A stretch of 64,000 bases of DNA from Acidobacteriota bacterium (GTDB lineage: Bacteria > Acidobacteriota > Terriglobia > Bryobacterales > Bryobacteraceae), in assembly GCA_014584705.1 (NCBI GenBank), contig JACTMJ010000018.1, positions 1 through 64,000 on the forward strand, given 5' to 3'. Position 1 is the stretch's first letter, and each line of letters opens with the position of its first letter. This document shows, piece by piece, positions 36,496-46,394 of this stretch. The translations under genes were made by a program, and so were the position numbers. A model generated the notes under the pieces. The model was not told the origin of the DNA. It ran no database searches and was given only the letters and a program-made list of their open reading frames with translations.

Positions 36496-36900
36496 ATGGG
36501 CGACTTTGCGGGTTTAAGCTGCACGAAGGGGGAGTGCGAGCGTCATTTCGTGTTCATTCCCAAGTATTGAGGAAAGGTGGTTTGCGGAGAGTTGAAGAAG
36601 CATCCGAGGAGATCTTCCACAGCCTGACAACGCGGAAGGAGATCGGATTCGAGGAGGGCTGCTTGATGCCTGATCCCGTGCAGATGATGGCTGCGATCCC
36701 ACCAACGTCCGCGGCATTGCGAGTGGTGGTCTGCATCAAAGCCAAGAGCACGATTCAACCGGCTCGCAGCTACGGAAAAGGGAATCGGAACTCTACCGGG
36801 TAGCATGTTTGGGCACGAGGATACTGCCTGTCCACGGTGGGGCGAGAAGAAGCCGTGATCCGAGAGTACATTCGCCGCAATGAACAAGGGCGCTTTTGCC
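36496..36900 (+). pseudogene. IS200/IS605-type TnpA transposase remnant
   Basis: The original ribosome site (AAAGGAG at 36481) and ATG survive. The frame gives CERHFVFIPKY, a TGA at 36568, then VVCGELKKH. After a frameshift it gives EIFHSL, CLMPDPVQMMAAIPP, VVVCIKAKSTIQPARSYG, a TAG at 36801, HVWARGYCLSTVGREEAVIR and EYIRRNEQ. This follows an IS200-like Y1 transposase end to end. The HUH metal motif PDHVHM has become PDPVQM, losing both His, while the Tyr in EYI remains. It is dead in three ways. A 6-7 bp hairpin at 37362-37378 may mark its former right side. Confidence 0.85.
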
Positions 36901-37413
36901 AATTTAGTGGCCGTTCACGCCGAAGTTCGGCCATCGGGAACCAGGAGGAAAGCAGAGAGAGGGAGTTCTCCCTCCCAGACACTCCTTCCGCTCGCCGCGA
37001 GGCAGGAGGAGCAGGCTCGTTAGGCTCTGTACCCTCGACGATTCCAGCGTGGAGAAGGTGCTCGCCTGTGAAGGCCAAGCCCCGTGGGAACACGTTGCGT
37101 TGCTTTCACAGGCTCCGCTCCACCGACGAGGCGAGCGGATTCGAGCCACGGTAAGCGCGGAAGAGGCGGACCAAGAAGATCGTACGCGTCCCGTAAATCC
37201 GGGTCGCCGGCAGCCGGGCTGACTTCCGGGATGGCGGGGGTTTCAAACTTCGGCGCGTTCCGAAGATCCACGACTCGAACAACAGCGGGAGGCTTCCCCG
37301 CCGACCGGCTACCACGTACATGGCCAACATGAACCGGGGCCGCGTCAGCGACCCCGAATAGCCGCTTTGAGCGGCTCGCAGCCTGGATGACCTCCGGCAT
37401 TGCCGGGGGATCG
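36901..37413. other. gene-free stretch beside the IS remnant
   Basis: I see no gene on either strand. AGCCGCTTTGAGCGGCT (37362-37378) is a 7-bp stem with a TTG loop. It lies just downstream of topA's stop on the minus strand and could be either a terminator stem or the end hairpin of the IS. Confidence 0.4.
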
Positions 37414-40074
37414 TTACGCCTTCGCCGTTGCCTTCTTCGTGGCCTTTTTCGCCGGCTTCTTCGTTGCTTTGCGGCCCATTTTTCGTGCCGGCCGCGCGCC
37501 GCCGTCCGCGGCAATCTTCGCCGCCCGGTCCGCCAGAAGCTGCACGGCTTCTTCCATCGTGAGCGCTTCCGGCTGGGCCGTCTTCGGCAACGTGGCGTTC
37601 ACTTCGCCGTCGGTGACGTAGGGACCATATCGCCCCGTCATCACTACAATTTTCTTGCCGGTTTCCGGTTGTTCCCCCAGTTCCCTCAAGGCGGAAGGCT
37701 TGGCCGCGGCGCGCCCCCGCAACTTCGGCTCCTTGAGCAGGGCTAGCGCCTCATCCAGCGTCATGCTCACCGGAGAAAGGCGATCCATGGGAATCGAGCG
37801 GGTCTCCGTACCCGACTTTACGAAGGGTCCGAATCGCCCGTTACTGGCGATCACTTCCTCACCGGTCTCCGGATTCGTACCGAGCATCCTGGGCAACGCG
37901 AGGAGCGCCACCGCCTGGTCGAGGTCCACGGTTTCCTTCTGCATCCCCGGCAGCAGCGATGCCATCTTCGGCTTCTTGCCCTCACCGGCATCGCCGAGCT
38001 GCACGTAGGGGCCGAACCGCCCATTCTTCAAATAGACCGTCTCGCCCGTTTGCGGATGGATCCCCAGCGTGTCCCCCTCGTTCGAGGATCGGCTCAGGAG
38101 TTCTTCGGCCTTGGCGGCGTCGAGTTCGTCGGGAGCCATGTCTTCGGGGAGGCTCGCGCGCCGCTCCCCGTCGGAGAGGAACGGTCCATACTTACCGATG
38201 CGCACTTCTACGTTCGAATCGGGGCCGAAGCTGTCGGGAACAAAGCGGCAGGCTTCCCTGGGGTCAATGGATTTCTCGCCCAGAGTCACCCGTTCCCTCA
38301 GGCCCGGGAAGTCGTCGCCAAAGTAGAAGCGATGCAGATACTCTTTGTTCCGGGAGTCCCCTCGGGAGATTTCGTCCAGATCGTCTTCGAGTTCCGCCGT
38401 GAACTGGTAGTCGAGCAGCTTCTCAAAGTTCTTTTCGAGCACTGCCACCACTGCCATGGCAACGAATGTCGGCACCAGCGCCGTACCCTTCTTGAAAGCG
38501 TACGAGCGGCTCAGCACCAATTCCACGATGGTGGCCCAGGTGCTGGGCCTTCCAATTCCCAGTCGCTCCAGTTCCTTGATCAGGCTGCCCTCGGTGTATC
38601 GCGGCGTGGGCTGGGTTGCCTTGTCCAGTGCGTCGGCCTGCTGCGTCTTCAGTGACTGGCCGTTCTGCAATTTAGGCAGAACTCGCTCCTGGTCGGCAAG
38701 TTCGGCATCCGGATCGTCTTCGCCTTCGACATACGCTCTTAGGTAGCCCGGAAACTCAATGGTTTTCCCGGAAGCGCGGAGCCGCAGGTCGTCCGCGGCC
38801 ACCACGACGTTCACGAAGGTGCCTCGGGCGTCCTCCATCTGGCTTGCCACGGTGCGTTTCCAGATTAACTGGTAAAGCCGAAACGCCTCCTCGCCCAACT
38901 GCGCCCGCACCACTTCGGGGGCGGTGAATTCGTTGCCGGCGGGCCGGATCGCCTCGTGGGCCTCCTGTGCGTTCTTCACCTTGGTCACGTACTGGCGAGG
39001 CTGAGCGGGGAGATACTCCTTGCCGAAGTCCCGTTCAATCAGGGTCCGCGCGGCGCCCAGAGCTTCCCCGGAGAGCGTCGTCGAATCCGTGCGCATGTAG
39101 GTGATGAAGCCGTTCTCGTAAAGCTGCTGCGCCAGGGTCATCGTGCGCCGCGCGGAGAGCTTCAGCTTGCGGTTGCCTTCCTGCTGCAGGGTGCTGGTGA
39201 CGAAGGGGGCCGCGGGTCTGGAGGTGAATGCCTTTTCTTCGACGGATTCCACGCGAGGACGGCCATTCTCCAACTGGCTTTTCAGCGCCTTGGCGCGAGC
39301 TTCGTCCAGGCGAAGAATTGACGCCCCATTCGAAAGCGCTCCCGTGTTCGGGTCAAAATCCTTGCCCGTCGCGACCCGCTGGCTGCCCACGTGGGTTAGG
39401 TCGGCTTCGAACTCGCTCTCCGGGCTGCCGTTCTCGTAACGGAATTTTGCCTTAATGGCGAAAAAATTCGCCTGTTTGAAGCGGATGCGCTGCCGCTCCC
39501 GCTCCACCAGCAGGCGAACCGCGACGCTCTGCACGCGCCCGGCGCTCAGGCCGGGGGCCATTTTCTTCCACAAGAGCGGGCTTACTTCATAACCGAAAAG
39601 CCGGTCTACGATGCGTCTCGTTTCCTGCGCCTTCACGAGATTCTCGTCGATCGAACGGGGCGTTTCGAGCGCCTCCTGAATCGCTTCCTTCGTGATCTCG
39701 TGAAACACCATCCGGTGAATGGGAACCTTGGGCTTCAGCGTCTGCACCAGGTGCCAACTGATAGACTCTCCTTCGCGGTCGCCGTCCGTCGCGAGGTAGA
39801 CCGTGGACGCATCCTTCAGGCGGTCTTTCAGCAGCTTGACGTGGTCCTTCTTATCCTTGGGGACTACGTAAAGCGCTTCGAACTGATCTTCAATGTTCAC
39901 CCCCAGCCGCGCCCACGCTTCCTTCTTCAGGTTCGCCGGGATCTCCGCGGCGTTGTTGGGCAGATCGCGAATGTGGCCGTTGGAGGCGACCACTTCGTAC
40001 CCTTTCGGGAGGAATTTGCTGATGGTGCGAGCCTTTGTGGGGGACTCAACGATAACGAGATTCTTGCTTGCCAT
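37414..40074 (-). CDS. topA: DNA topoisomerase I
   Basis: This type IA enzyme relaxes negative supercoils. The 886-residue protein begins NLVIVESPTKARTI (Toprim), has DGDREGE, the active Tyr in FITYMRTDST, SAGRVQSVA, and several C-terminal repeats with KNGRFGPYVQLGD / SNGRFGPFVKSG / MTGRYGPYVTDG. These C-terminal repeats lack the four-Cys zinc form. The tail is a Lys/Ala-rich stretch (KKPAKKATKKATAKA) as in many actinobacterial and acidobacterial TopA proteins. dprA lies 116 bases upstream on the same strand, the classic dprA-topA order. Confidence 0.97.
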   Translation of the reverse strand: MASKNLVIVESPTKARTISKFLPKGYEVVASNGHIRDLPNNAAEIPANLKKEAWARLGVNIEDQFEALYVVPKDKKDHVKLLKDRLKDASTVYLATDGDREGESISWHLVQTLKPKVPIHRMVFHEITKEAIQEALETPRSIDENLVKAQETRRIVDRLFGYEVSPLLWKKMAPGLSAGRVQSVAVRLLVERERQRIRFKQANFFAIKAKFRYENGSPESEFEADLTHVGSQRVATGKDFDPNTGALSNGASILRLDEARAKALKSQLENGRPRVESVEEKAFTSRPAAPFVTSTLQQEGNRKLKLSARRTMTLAQQLYENGFITYMRTDSTTLSGEALGAARTLIERDFGKEYLPAQPRQYVTKVKNAQEAHEAIRPAGNEFTAPEVVRAQLGEEAFRLYQLIWKRTVASQMEDARGTFVNVVVAADDLRLRASGKTIEFPGYLRAYVEGEDDPDAELADQERVLPKLQNGQSLKTQQADALDKATQPTPRYTEGSLIKELERLGIGRPSTWATIVELVLSRSYAFKKGTALVPTFVAMAVVAVLEKNFEKLLDYQFTAELEDDLDEISRGDSRNKEYLHRFYFGDDFPGLRERVTLGEKSIDPREACRFVPDSFGPDSNVEVRIGKYGPFLSDGERRASLPEDMAPDELDAAKAEELLSRSSNEGDTLGIHPQTGETVYLKNGRFGPYVQLGDAGEGKKPKMASLLPGMQKETVDLDQAVALLALPRMLGTNPETGEEVIASNGRFGPFVKSGTETRSIPMDRLSPVSMTLDEALALLKEPKLRGRAAAKPSALRELGEQPETGKKIVVMTGRYGPYVTDGEVNATLPKTAQPEALTMEEAVQLLADRAAKIAADGGARPARKMGRKATKKPAKKATKKATAKA

Positions 40075-40190
40075 GAACGAAATGCGTGGGCGGAGACACC
40101 CTTTCTCTAAAATAGCCTAACGAACGCTGCTCAACCGGTCCGGCGGCCGAATCCGGGAACTTCCTCGTTCACGGACACGAAGTATCAAGA

Positions 40191-41393
40191 CTAGCACCAA
40201 ACTTTGGTGTATCGTTGGCCCGCGTCCTGTTTTACCGTTCCCTCCATCTCCAGCTCAAAAAGCGCGGCGATGATCTCGGAGGAACTCATGTCGGGGAAAG
40301 AGTCCAGCAAGTCGTCGAGACTCCTGCCCTCATCCACCTTGAGCGCGCGCAGAACCCGGTCTTGCGTCGGGGGGCGCGGGGGAGCGGCCTGGGTGGGCGG
40401 AGCATCGGGGGCGGAGGCCGGTTCGCCGGAGCCGTGCAAACGTTGATAAAGCGCTGCCCGGTCTTCCGGATCCAGCCTGCTCAGAATGTCCATGGCATCC
40501 TGCACCAGAGTCGCGCCTTGTTTGATTAGCAGGTTCGGTCCCCAGCTCATTTTCGACGTGATATTGCCCGGCGCCGCGAAGACGATCCGGCCCTGCTCGA
40601 CGGCGATCCGCGCGGTGATGGCGCTTCCGCTGTACTGCGCGCCTTCCACCACCAGAATGCCCCGGCTGAGGCCGCTGACGATCCGGTTTCGCACCGGAAA
40701 GTTCTGGGGATAGGAGGGCGAGCCCATCGGAAATTCCGAGAGCACAAGGCCCGCCTCGGCAATCTCGGAGGCGAGAGCCCGGTTCTCCGCCGGGTAAATG
40801 ACGTCGACGCCGCAGCCAAACACGGCAATGGTGCCGCCGCTTCCCTTGAGGGCGGCCTTGTGTGCGTAGGTGTCCACTCCGCGTGCCATACCGCTTACGA
40901 CGGCGATACCCAAATCGGATATGTCTTTGGAGAGCCGCTCGGCAACCGCCTTGCCATAAGCCGTCGGTCGCCGGGTGCCCACCACGCCAACGGAGATCGC
41001 GCTGAGAAATGCCGCGTCTCCCTTGGCATAGAGCACCAGCGGAGGGTCCGCGATCTCGCTGAGCCGCAGTGGATAGGGCGGGGTACCGATTGGAATGATC
41101 TTCGTGCCGAAATCGGCCGCTTTCTCCCTCTGAAGAATCGCTTCATCGAAGCTGCCGCCGCTCAACACGCTCTGCGCCAAGGCGCCGCTCATTCCCGCAT
41201 CTTCCAACTCGCGCCGGGAGGATTCAAATACGGCGCGGGCGGATCCAAACTGCTCGATCGCGCGCGCCCCCCGCCGCGGCCCCATCCCCGGAATCAGCGA
41301 GAGCGCCAGCGTGAACAGTTCGGCATCGGAATCGTTCACCAACGAAACGGGACTGGGGAAGTCGCTGAATAAGGTTCTCTCGGAGGATGGCAT
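40191..41393 (-). CDS. dprA: DNA-processing protein DprA (Smf)
   Basis: DprA binds incoming single-stranded DNA and loads RecA during natural transformation. The 400-residue protein has an N-terminal SAM-like helix bundle (about 25-90), the Rossmann core with VGTRRPTAYG, SGMARGVDTYAH, FGCGVDVIYPAEN, FPVRNRIVSGLS and GSAITA, and a C-terminal winged-helix DML1 domain (about 335-400). It is a full-length copy, which suggests that DNA uptake or recombination of foreign DNA is possible. topA follows. Confidence 0.97.
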   Translation of the reverse strand: MPSSERTLFSDFPSPVSLVNDSDAELFTLALSLIPGMGPRRGARAIEQFGSARAVFESSRRELEDAGMSGALAQSVLSGGSFDEAILQREKAADFGTKIIPIGTPPYPLRLSEIADPPLVLYAKGDAAFLSAISVGVVGTRRPTAYGKAVAERLSKDISDLGIAVVSGMARGVDTYAHKAALKGSGGTIAVFGCGVDVIYPAENRALASEIAEAGLVLSEFPMGSPSYPQNFPVRNRIVSGLSRGILVVEGAQYSGSAITARIAVEQGRIVFAAPGNITSKMSWGPNLLIKQGATLVQDAMDILSRLDPEDRAALYQRLHGSGEPASAPDAPPTQAAPPRPPTQDRVLRALKVDEGRSLDDLLDSFPDMSSSEIIAALFELEMEGTVKQDAGQRYTKVWC

Positions 41394-41521
41394 GCGTCTG
41401 CTAATCTAGTCGCCGGAATGCTAGAAATTCTCACGGAATCTACCGAGAAAACAAAAAAAGACAGTACGGAGCGACGCTGCCACCCTTTGGTATCGGTTGC
41501 GGGGCCGGCGGGGGGAAACGA

Positions 41522-41797
41522 TTGAAGCGCGAACCCAGCCATTTCGCGGACCGGGAACTGGTTCTCATCTATATCGCCAAGCGCCTCTCGGAGGCACTGG
41601 AGGTGGAAGAGATTTTCACCGGCGAAGGTCTTGATTACTGCGTGGAAGCCGACGAATACCACGGCGGATTCCTCTTCAGAACCACCCGCACCGGAGCGTT
41701 CTTCTACGTCGCGACGGACGAAGAAGCGCGAGCGGAGGAGATCCTCCTCCGCTCCAAACGCAAGCCGCTTTCTAAAGAATTACGCCAGCGCCATTAG
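41522..41797 (+). CDS. small conserved protein (DUF2007-like)
   Basis: The 91-residue protein has the fold pattern of DUF2007 'putative signal transducing' proteins: LSEALEVEEIFTGEGLDYCVEADE, a strand pair, then VATDEEARAEEILL. It starts with TTG, and GGGGGG lies about 5 bases upstream. No ATG alternative exists nearby. It diverges from dprA. The function is unknown. Confidence 0.65.
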   Translation: MKREPSHFADRELVLIYIAKRLSEALEVEEIFTGEGLDYCVEADEYHGGFLFRTTRTGAFFYVATDEEARAEEILLRSKRKPLSKELRQRH

Positions 41798-41813
41798 CGG
41801 GCTTCCGGCATCG

Positions 41814-44711
41814 TTACTGCACGTCCGCTTCCGGTTTCTCCTCCGGAAGCGCCTTGATAGGAACGGTCACGATGTTGCTGACGTACCAGCTCTGGAAAAC
41901 GGTCAATTGCGAAAGGGCATTCGTCGGAGCGCTCGAATTTAATTCCAGGGTGATTTCGTAGAGCCCGAACGTGCCCGGCTTCGCAACCGCGCCGATGAGG
42001 TTTGCCGTGCGCGCGGCCGCGAGAGAATCCAACTGTTCCGTCAGCTCATGGTTGGCGGAGCCGGTGTACCGTTCCCCGGTCTTGAGCAGCTTATTGTCCG
42101 CGTCGTTCTTGAGCGTGCCCAGGCCCGTGGCGTACACGACGAACATTTCGCCGGCCTCCAGGGGATTCTCGTCGGTCACGGGAGCACCCGCCACATTCGC
42201 GCCTCCCAGCGTGGAACGGCTTTGGCTAAGCGCCACGTTGTTCGATGAGGTGTTATCCACCTCGATCTTGATCTTTCCATTCATCTCCGGCCCGGCCTGC
42301 CGCGCAAACAGCACGATACGGGTGAAGAACGGTGTTTCAAACGCCTCGACGTCCGGATCCGCATTCAGCAGGGCAATCAACTTGGTCCGGATTTTCCGGT
42401 TCGTTCCGTTGATCTCGTCGAGCGTGCGGATGGCCGCATCGTCCGTATTCGGATCGTCGTCGGTGATCTCGACGATATCTTCGGTGACTACGGTGTAGCT
42501 ATACGAGCGATCCTGCACCTTCATCTTCAGGATGTCGCCGGCCTTCGCGGGACCGTCGATGAAGATCAGCGCGGAGGCACGGCTGGTGGCATGGAAGGCC
42601 ACCGCCTTCCTGGGTTCCGGCCCAAAGAAGGTGAAAATACCGGGGTTTTGCGCGATCATGGGCATCGCCACGGGCACCGATGCCTCCACCCGTCCGTCGG
42701 AGAATCTTGTCCGCACGTAGCAACTGGCGCTAAAGCTGTCCAGGAATTCGAAGGGCGCCTGCGCGTTGATCTGGCCCGGGGATACGTACAAGAGCGGCAC
42801 GGCGTGTCCGTCGCAGATGACTTCCGCACCCCCGAGTTCGCGGGGCAGGCTGTCGCCGCTCATGTCGGCAATGGCTTCTCCTTCCGCCAGGCGTTCGCCG
42901 AAGACGGAGATCAGGGAGCCTACCCCGATTTTCGCCGCATCCTTGCCGCCGCTCAGCTTGGCGCCGCTGGTGGTGGCCGAAAGCTTGGAATCCGCCGCAT
43001 CCGTGGCAACGGAAAAGGTCACGGAGTCGCCATTGGGTCCGCCCTCGCGCGCGGTGAGAATCAGGGAGCGGGAACCCACGTTCGGGGTGGCCAGAGCCAC
43101 GGGATCCCCGGCGTTCTTGTTGATCTCCGCGGCCAGACCCTGAATCGTTTCGGTGAACTTATCCACATCGGGTGATTTGAACTTGTACGAATGCTCGTCC
43201 ACCGTTTCCAGCACACCTTGCGCGTTTCGCACCTCGCGGCCGATCTTGACGGTAATCTCTTCGTCTTTCTTGAGGTTGCCGTCAAACTCAATGGTGCCGA
43301 TCGCATTTACCACCAGGCTGGCGGCATTGCGGATGGCCGCTCTGGGTACCTTCATGTCCCCGGGCGTATAGACCAGCACGCGCCGGTTAAACGGGTCGGC
43401 AACGTAGAGATTAAGCCCGTCGTGGGCAAGGCTGGTGGGCGTTCGGATGATATCCACCGCGCTGCGCAACTGCGAATTCACATCTTCGCCGAACACAGGA
43501 GCCATGTCGGAGACGATGTTGCGAAACTCGTCGGGCTGGCCGAGGATGACATCCGCGGCGCGCCCGCTCGCGATGGGAATATCGTTCCAGACCATTACGC
43601 GGTCATTACCGCCGTCGGCGACGTACAGCCGCTTGCCGTCGGAAAGCGCAAAACGGGGAAGGCTCATCGTGGAGGCGCAGCGGGCGGGGAACAGGTCCTT
43701 GCCGTCCTTGTCCTTGCCGTCCGCGGCGCACATCAGCGTGGAGTTATTGGAAATTCGCGAGGTTGGATCCGTGAGATTCGGCTGCCCTAGCACCAGGTCC
43801 GCCGGCTGGTTGTTGGAAGCCGGAATGCTGTTCCAGATCATGATGCGGTTGTGGCCGAGATCCGCCACATACAGCCGGATGCCGTCGCTCGTGACGCTCA
43901 CCGGGTTCAGCATATTTGAAGCCGAAACGGGAATGACATCGTCGAGGATATTGGATGGCCGGGTCGTGTTGAAATCCGGCTGGCCAAGCACTACATCCGG
44001 AGCCTGATTGTTTGAAGTGGGGAATGAATTCCAGATCAGAATGCGATGGAAGAGCGAGTCCGCCACAAAGAGCCGGTTGCCCTGAATCCAAACGCCCTGG
44101 GGCGCGCGCATGCGCTTGGCCGTGGGTTCGAGAGCCGTGCCTCCCTTGTTGAAATCGTCCTGTCCCAGCACAATATCGGCCGGTTTTCCGTTCTCGGTGG
44201 GAATGCTGTTCCAAATGAGGACGCGATTGTTCTCCGTGTCGGCAACCACGATTCGCTGACCATCGGAGTGGACGTAGCTTGGTTGCCGCAAACCGGTCTG
44301 GCTCAGGTTCGAATCCCGCTTGACGAAATCCGGCTGCCCGAGCACGGCGTCCGGTTCGCCGCCGCAAACCCGGCAGCGCCGGGGATCTTCCTTCGCGAAC
44401 GTCGCCGTCGGAGCGGGAAGGATGCTGCCGATGGGGTAAATCGCCACTCGGTTATTCGGCGGCAAGGCTCCCAAGCGATTTCCTTCGGCCACGAACAGCT
44501 TACCGTTCGCGTAAGCAACTCCGCCCGCAGCACCGAGGATCGAGCGGCTGGCCGGCCACTCATTCGTGTCCGCGTTAATTGGCGTGGTGTCCTGCGCGTC
44601 AAACCGGTTCTGGCCCAGGACGAATCGCGCGCCCTGACCGTAGTGGAAAGTCTGTCCGGCGGCGAGCGCCGCGAGAATCATCGAAAGAACGCTAACTTGA
44701 AGAAACCGCAT
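41814..44711 (-). CDS. secreted NHL-propeller protein with TIGR03437-type domain
   Basis: A signal peptide (LSMILAALAAGQ) precedes a beta-propeller (about 30-450) of at least six repeats of the form NNRVLIWNSIPT...ADIVLGQPDF. A TIGR03437-like C-terminal domain follows (VGSLISVFGERLAEG, YVSPGQINAQAPFE, FVVYATGLGTL), which is most common in Solibacter relatives. Two similar modules interrupt it (about 480-590 and 727-840), each ending in an 'L.AR..GP.G..I.....L..GG' string like phage tail-sheath-type proteins. AGQ may be a signal peptidase site. A TTG at 44726 is an alternative start. The propeller probably binds a ligand outside the cell. Confidence 0.88.
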   Translation of the reverse strand: MRFLQVSVLSMILAALAAGQTFHYGQGARFVLGQNRFDAQDTTPINADTNEWPASRSILGAAGGVAYANGKLFVAEGNRLGALPPNNRVAIYPIGSILPAPTATFAKEDPRRCRVCGGEPDAVLGQPDFVKRDSNLSQTGLRQPSYVHSDGQRIVVADTENNRVLIWNSIPTENGKPADIVLGQDDFNKGGTALEPTAKRMRAPQGVWIQGNRLFVADSLFHRILIWNSFPTSNNQAPDVVLGQPDFNTTRPSNILDDVIPVSASNMLNPVSVTSDGIRLYVADLGHNRIMIWNSIPASNNQPADLVLGQPNLTDPTSRISNNSTLMCAADGKDKDGKDLFPARCASTMSLPRFALSDGKRLYVADGGNDRVMVWNDIPIASGRAADVILGQPDEFRNIVSDMAPVFGEDVNSQLRSAVDIIRTPTSLAHDGLNLYVADPFNRRVLVYTPGDMKVPRAAIRNAASLVVNAIGTIEFDGNLKKDEEITVKIGREVRNAQGVLETVDEHSYKFKSPDVDKFTETIQGLAAEINKNAGDPVALATPNVGSRSLILTAREGGPNGDSVTFSVATDAADSKLSATTSGAKLSGGKDAAKIGVGSLISVFGERLAEGEAIADMSGDSLPRELGGAEVICDGHAVPLLYVSPGQINAQAPFEFLDSFSASCYVRTRFSDGRVEASVPVAMPMIAQNPGIFTFFGPEPRKAVAFHATSRASALIFIDGPAKAGDILKMKVQDRSYSYTVVTEDIVEITDDDPNTDDAAIRTLDEINGTNRKIRTKLIALLNADPDVEAFETPFFTRIVLFARQAGPEMNGKIKIEVDNTSSNNVALSQSRSTLGGANVAGAPVTDENPLEAGEMFVVYATGLGTLKNDADNKLLKTGERYTGSANHELTEQLDSLAAARTANLIGAVAKPGTFGLYEITLELNSSAPTNALSQLTVFQSWYVSNIVTVPIKALPEEKPEADVQ

Positions 44712-44801
44712 GAGAAATTTGCCCAATCTTCCATCATAGCAGCACCGAGAGGTCTGCCCGCGAATCCCAGACTCGATCGTATTTTCCCGTGAGATGCACG
44801 A

Positions 44802-46379
44802 TCACGATTTTTGTGCGAGGACGCCGTAGTCCAAATAACCGAAGAACTGTTGACGGAAACCCTCCGGCAAGGGTTTCAGTTCCGGGAATTCTCCGTCCGC
44901 CGGCCGCAAGCCGATCACCTCAATCTTTGTAAAGCCCGCTTCTTCAAGGAGATAGCGCGTAAGTTCCGAGGGGATGGGGCGCACATGCGTGGGGTCGAGG
45001 TAAAAATACGTAGCGAAGATCGCAAGGCATGCGGGGTTTGGCGTTTCCAGCACCAGTTTTCCACCCGGCCGCAACACGCGGAAGGTTTCCGCGATCAGCC
45101 GTGCCAGCGCATCCGCCGGCATGTGCTCGATCACGTGTGCGCAAACGATGCCGCCCAAGCTCTCTGGCGGCTGCTCCGCTAAAAACGAGAAGATATCCGC
45201 ATTCTGGCTTCGGTGCCCTTTCCGGGCCACGATCGCGGCCAACTCCGGGTTGGATTCCACGCCGATACCCTCGCCGCCAGCTTCGCGGAATAAATCCAGG
45301 AATTCTCCCCGCCCGCAGCCCAAATCGGCCAGTGGCGAAGAGCCTTCCAGATAGGGCAGGTAAATACGCAGCTTCCGCTTGACGTCTTCTTCCGAGCCGC
45401 GGAAGCGGTCAGAGAAGGCAAGCGAATCGAAGCTGCCCATTTCCCCGGCCACCGCGAGCGCCGCCACGGTTTCCGTCGAACCGGATTCCAATCCTGTGCC
45501 GCTTCGTTCGAGAATGGCTCCCACGCGCTGCCGAAGCAACCGCAGTTCGCGATGGATGAGCGCTTCCATCCGCGGGAGCATTTGCTCCGCGGCTTCCGTC
45601 GCTTTCACGCTCGCGCGCTCTTCCGCCAGCGTGCCACGCCGTTCCATTGCCTGCCGAAGTTCGCGCTCGACCAATCCCCATTGTTGCTGCGCGGCGTTCT
45701 GGATATCGGCCAGGGTGCGAAGCAGCCGGATATCTTCCCGCTCCCGGTCGCGCGCCCGTTGGGAGGCATCCTCTCGCAGCCGATCGAGCCCCTCATGCGC
45801 AGCCGCGACGCGCTCCCTCAGATCAGACTCAACAGCGCCCATTTCGGCGCGGAGCGAAGTTTCGATCGCCCCGGCGCTCTGCTCGAAGCGGTTGGCCACG
45901 GCGCGGATCTGGCCGCTCAAAGCGTCCGTGGCTTGCCGGAGATGCGCGTCGGTCTCTTCCCGCAGCGCCTCCGTGCCCAGCACTTCCCGCTGGAGCTTTG
46001 CCTGTTGCGCCGATAAGGCGGCGATGCTCCGGTTGACGTCGTTCAGCGCTTCGAGCGTCTCGGTGATCGCACGCACGGCGGCGGCATTGAAGTCCACCTG
46101 CTCCCGGATGAACCAGCCGAGGCTGCGAGCGATGGTTCGCTTGGCAAGCTGAATGAGGGCGTTCAGCGCTCCGCCCCGCCGCGGATTCACCTTGCCGATG
46201 GAGGCGACTTTGCCTTCGGCCGCGTCGCGCGCCTCAAACAAGGGCATCAGATCGGCCAGGGGGACCCGATCCACTATGGGATCGTCGCCTTGCGGGTGCG
46301 AAGCCGTGGGGTAGCGTTGCGCCACCCGCTCCCGGATGGCCGCGATCTCCGCCAATACGTCTTGAGTGGATTTGGCCAC
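44802..46379 (-). CDS. coiled-coil SAM-dependent methyltransferase (WbdD-like)
   Basis: Residues about 85-330 form a long coiled coil rich in Arg, Glu and Ala. About 340-520 is a class I methyltransferase: DRFRGSEEDVKRKLRIYLPY leads into motif I LADLGCGRGEFLD, then GVESNPE and CAHVIEHM. This lead-in is typical of methyltransferases that cap growing O-polysaccharide chains (WbdD), where a coiled coil acts as a length ruler. In WbdD the order is enzyme first, coiled coil last; here it is reversed. The queF gene lies 15 bases upstream on the same strand. Confidence 0.8.
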   Translation of the reverse strand: MAKSTQDVLAEIAAIRERVAQRYPTASHPQGDDPIVDRVPLADLMPLFEARDAAEGKVASIGKVNPRRGGALNALIQLAKRTIARSLGWFIREQVDFNAAAVRAITETLEALNDVNRSIAALSAQQAKLQREVLGTEALREETDAHLRQATDALSGQIRAVANRFEQSAGAIETSLRAEMGAVESDLRERVAAAHEGLDRLREDASQRARDREREDIRLLRTLADIQNAAQQQWGLVERELRQAMERRGTLAEERASVKATEAAEQMLPRMEALIHRELRLLRQRVGAILERSGTGLESGSTETVAALAVAGEMGSFDSLAFSDRFRGSEEDVKRKLRIYLPYLEGSSPLADLGCGRGEFLDLFREAGGEGIGVESNPELAAIVARKGHRSQNADIFSFLAEQPPESLGGIVCAHVIEHMPADALARLIAETFRVLRPGGKLVLETPNPACLAIFATYFYLDPTHVRPIPSELTRYLLEEAGFTKIEVIGLRPADGEFPELKPLPEGFRQQFFGYLDYGVLAQKS

Positions 46380-46394
46380 GTTGGAATTCGCCGC

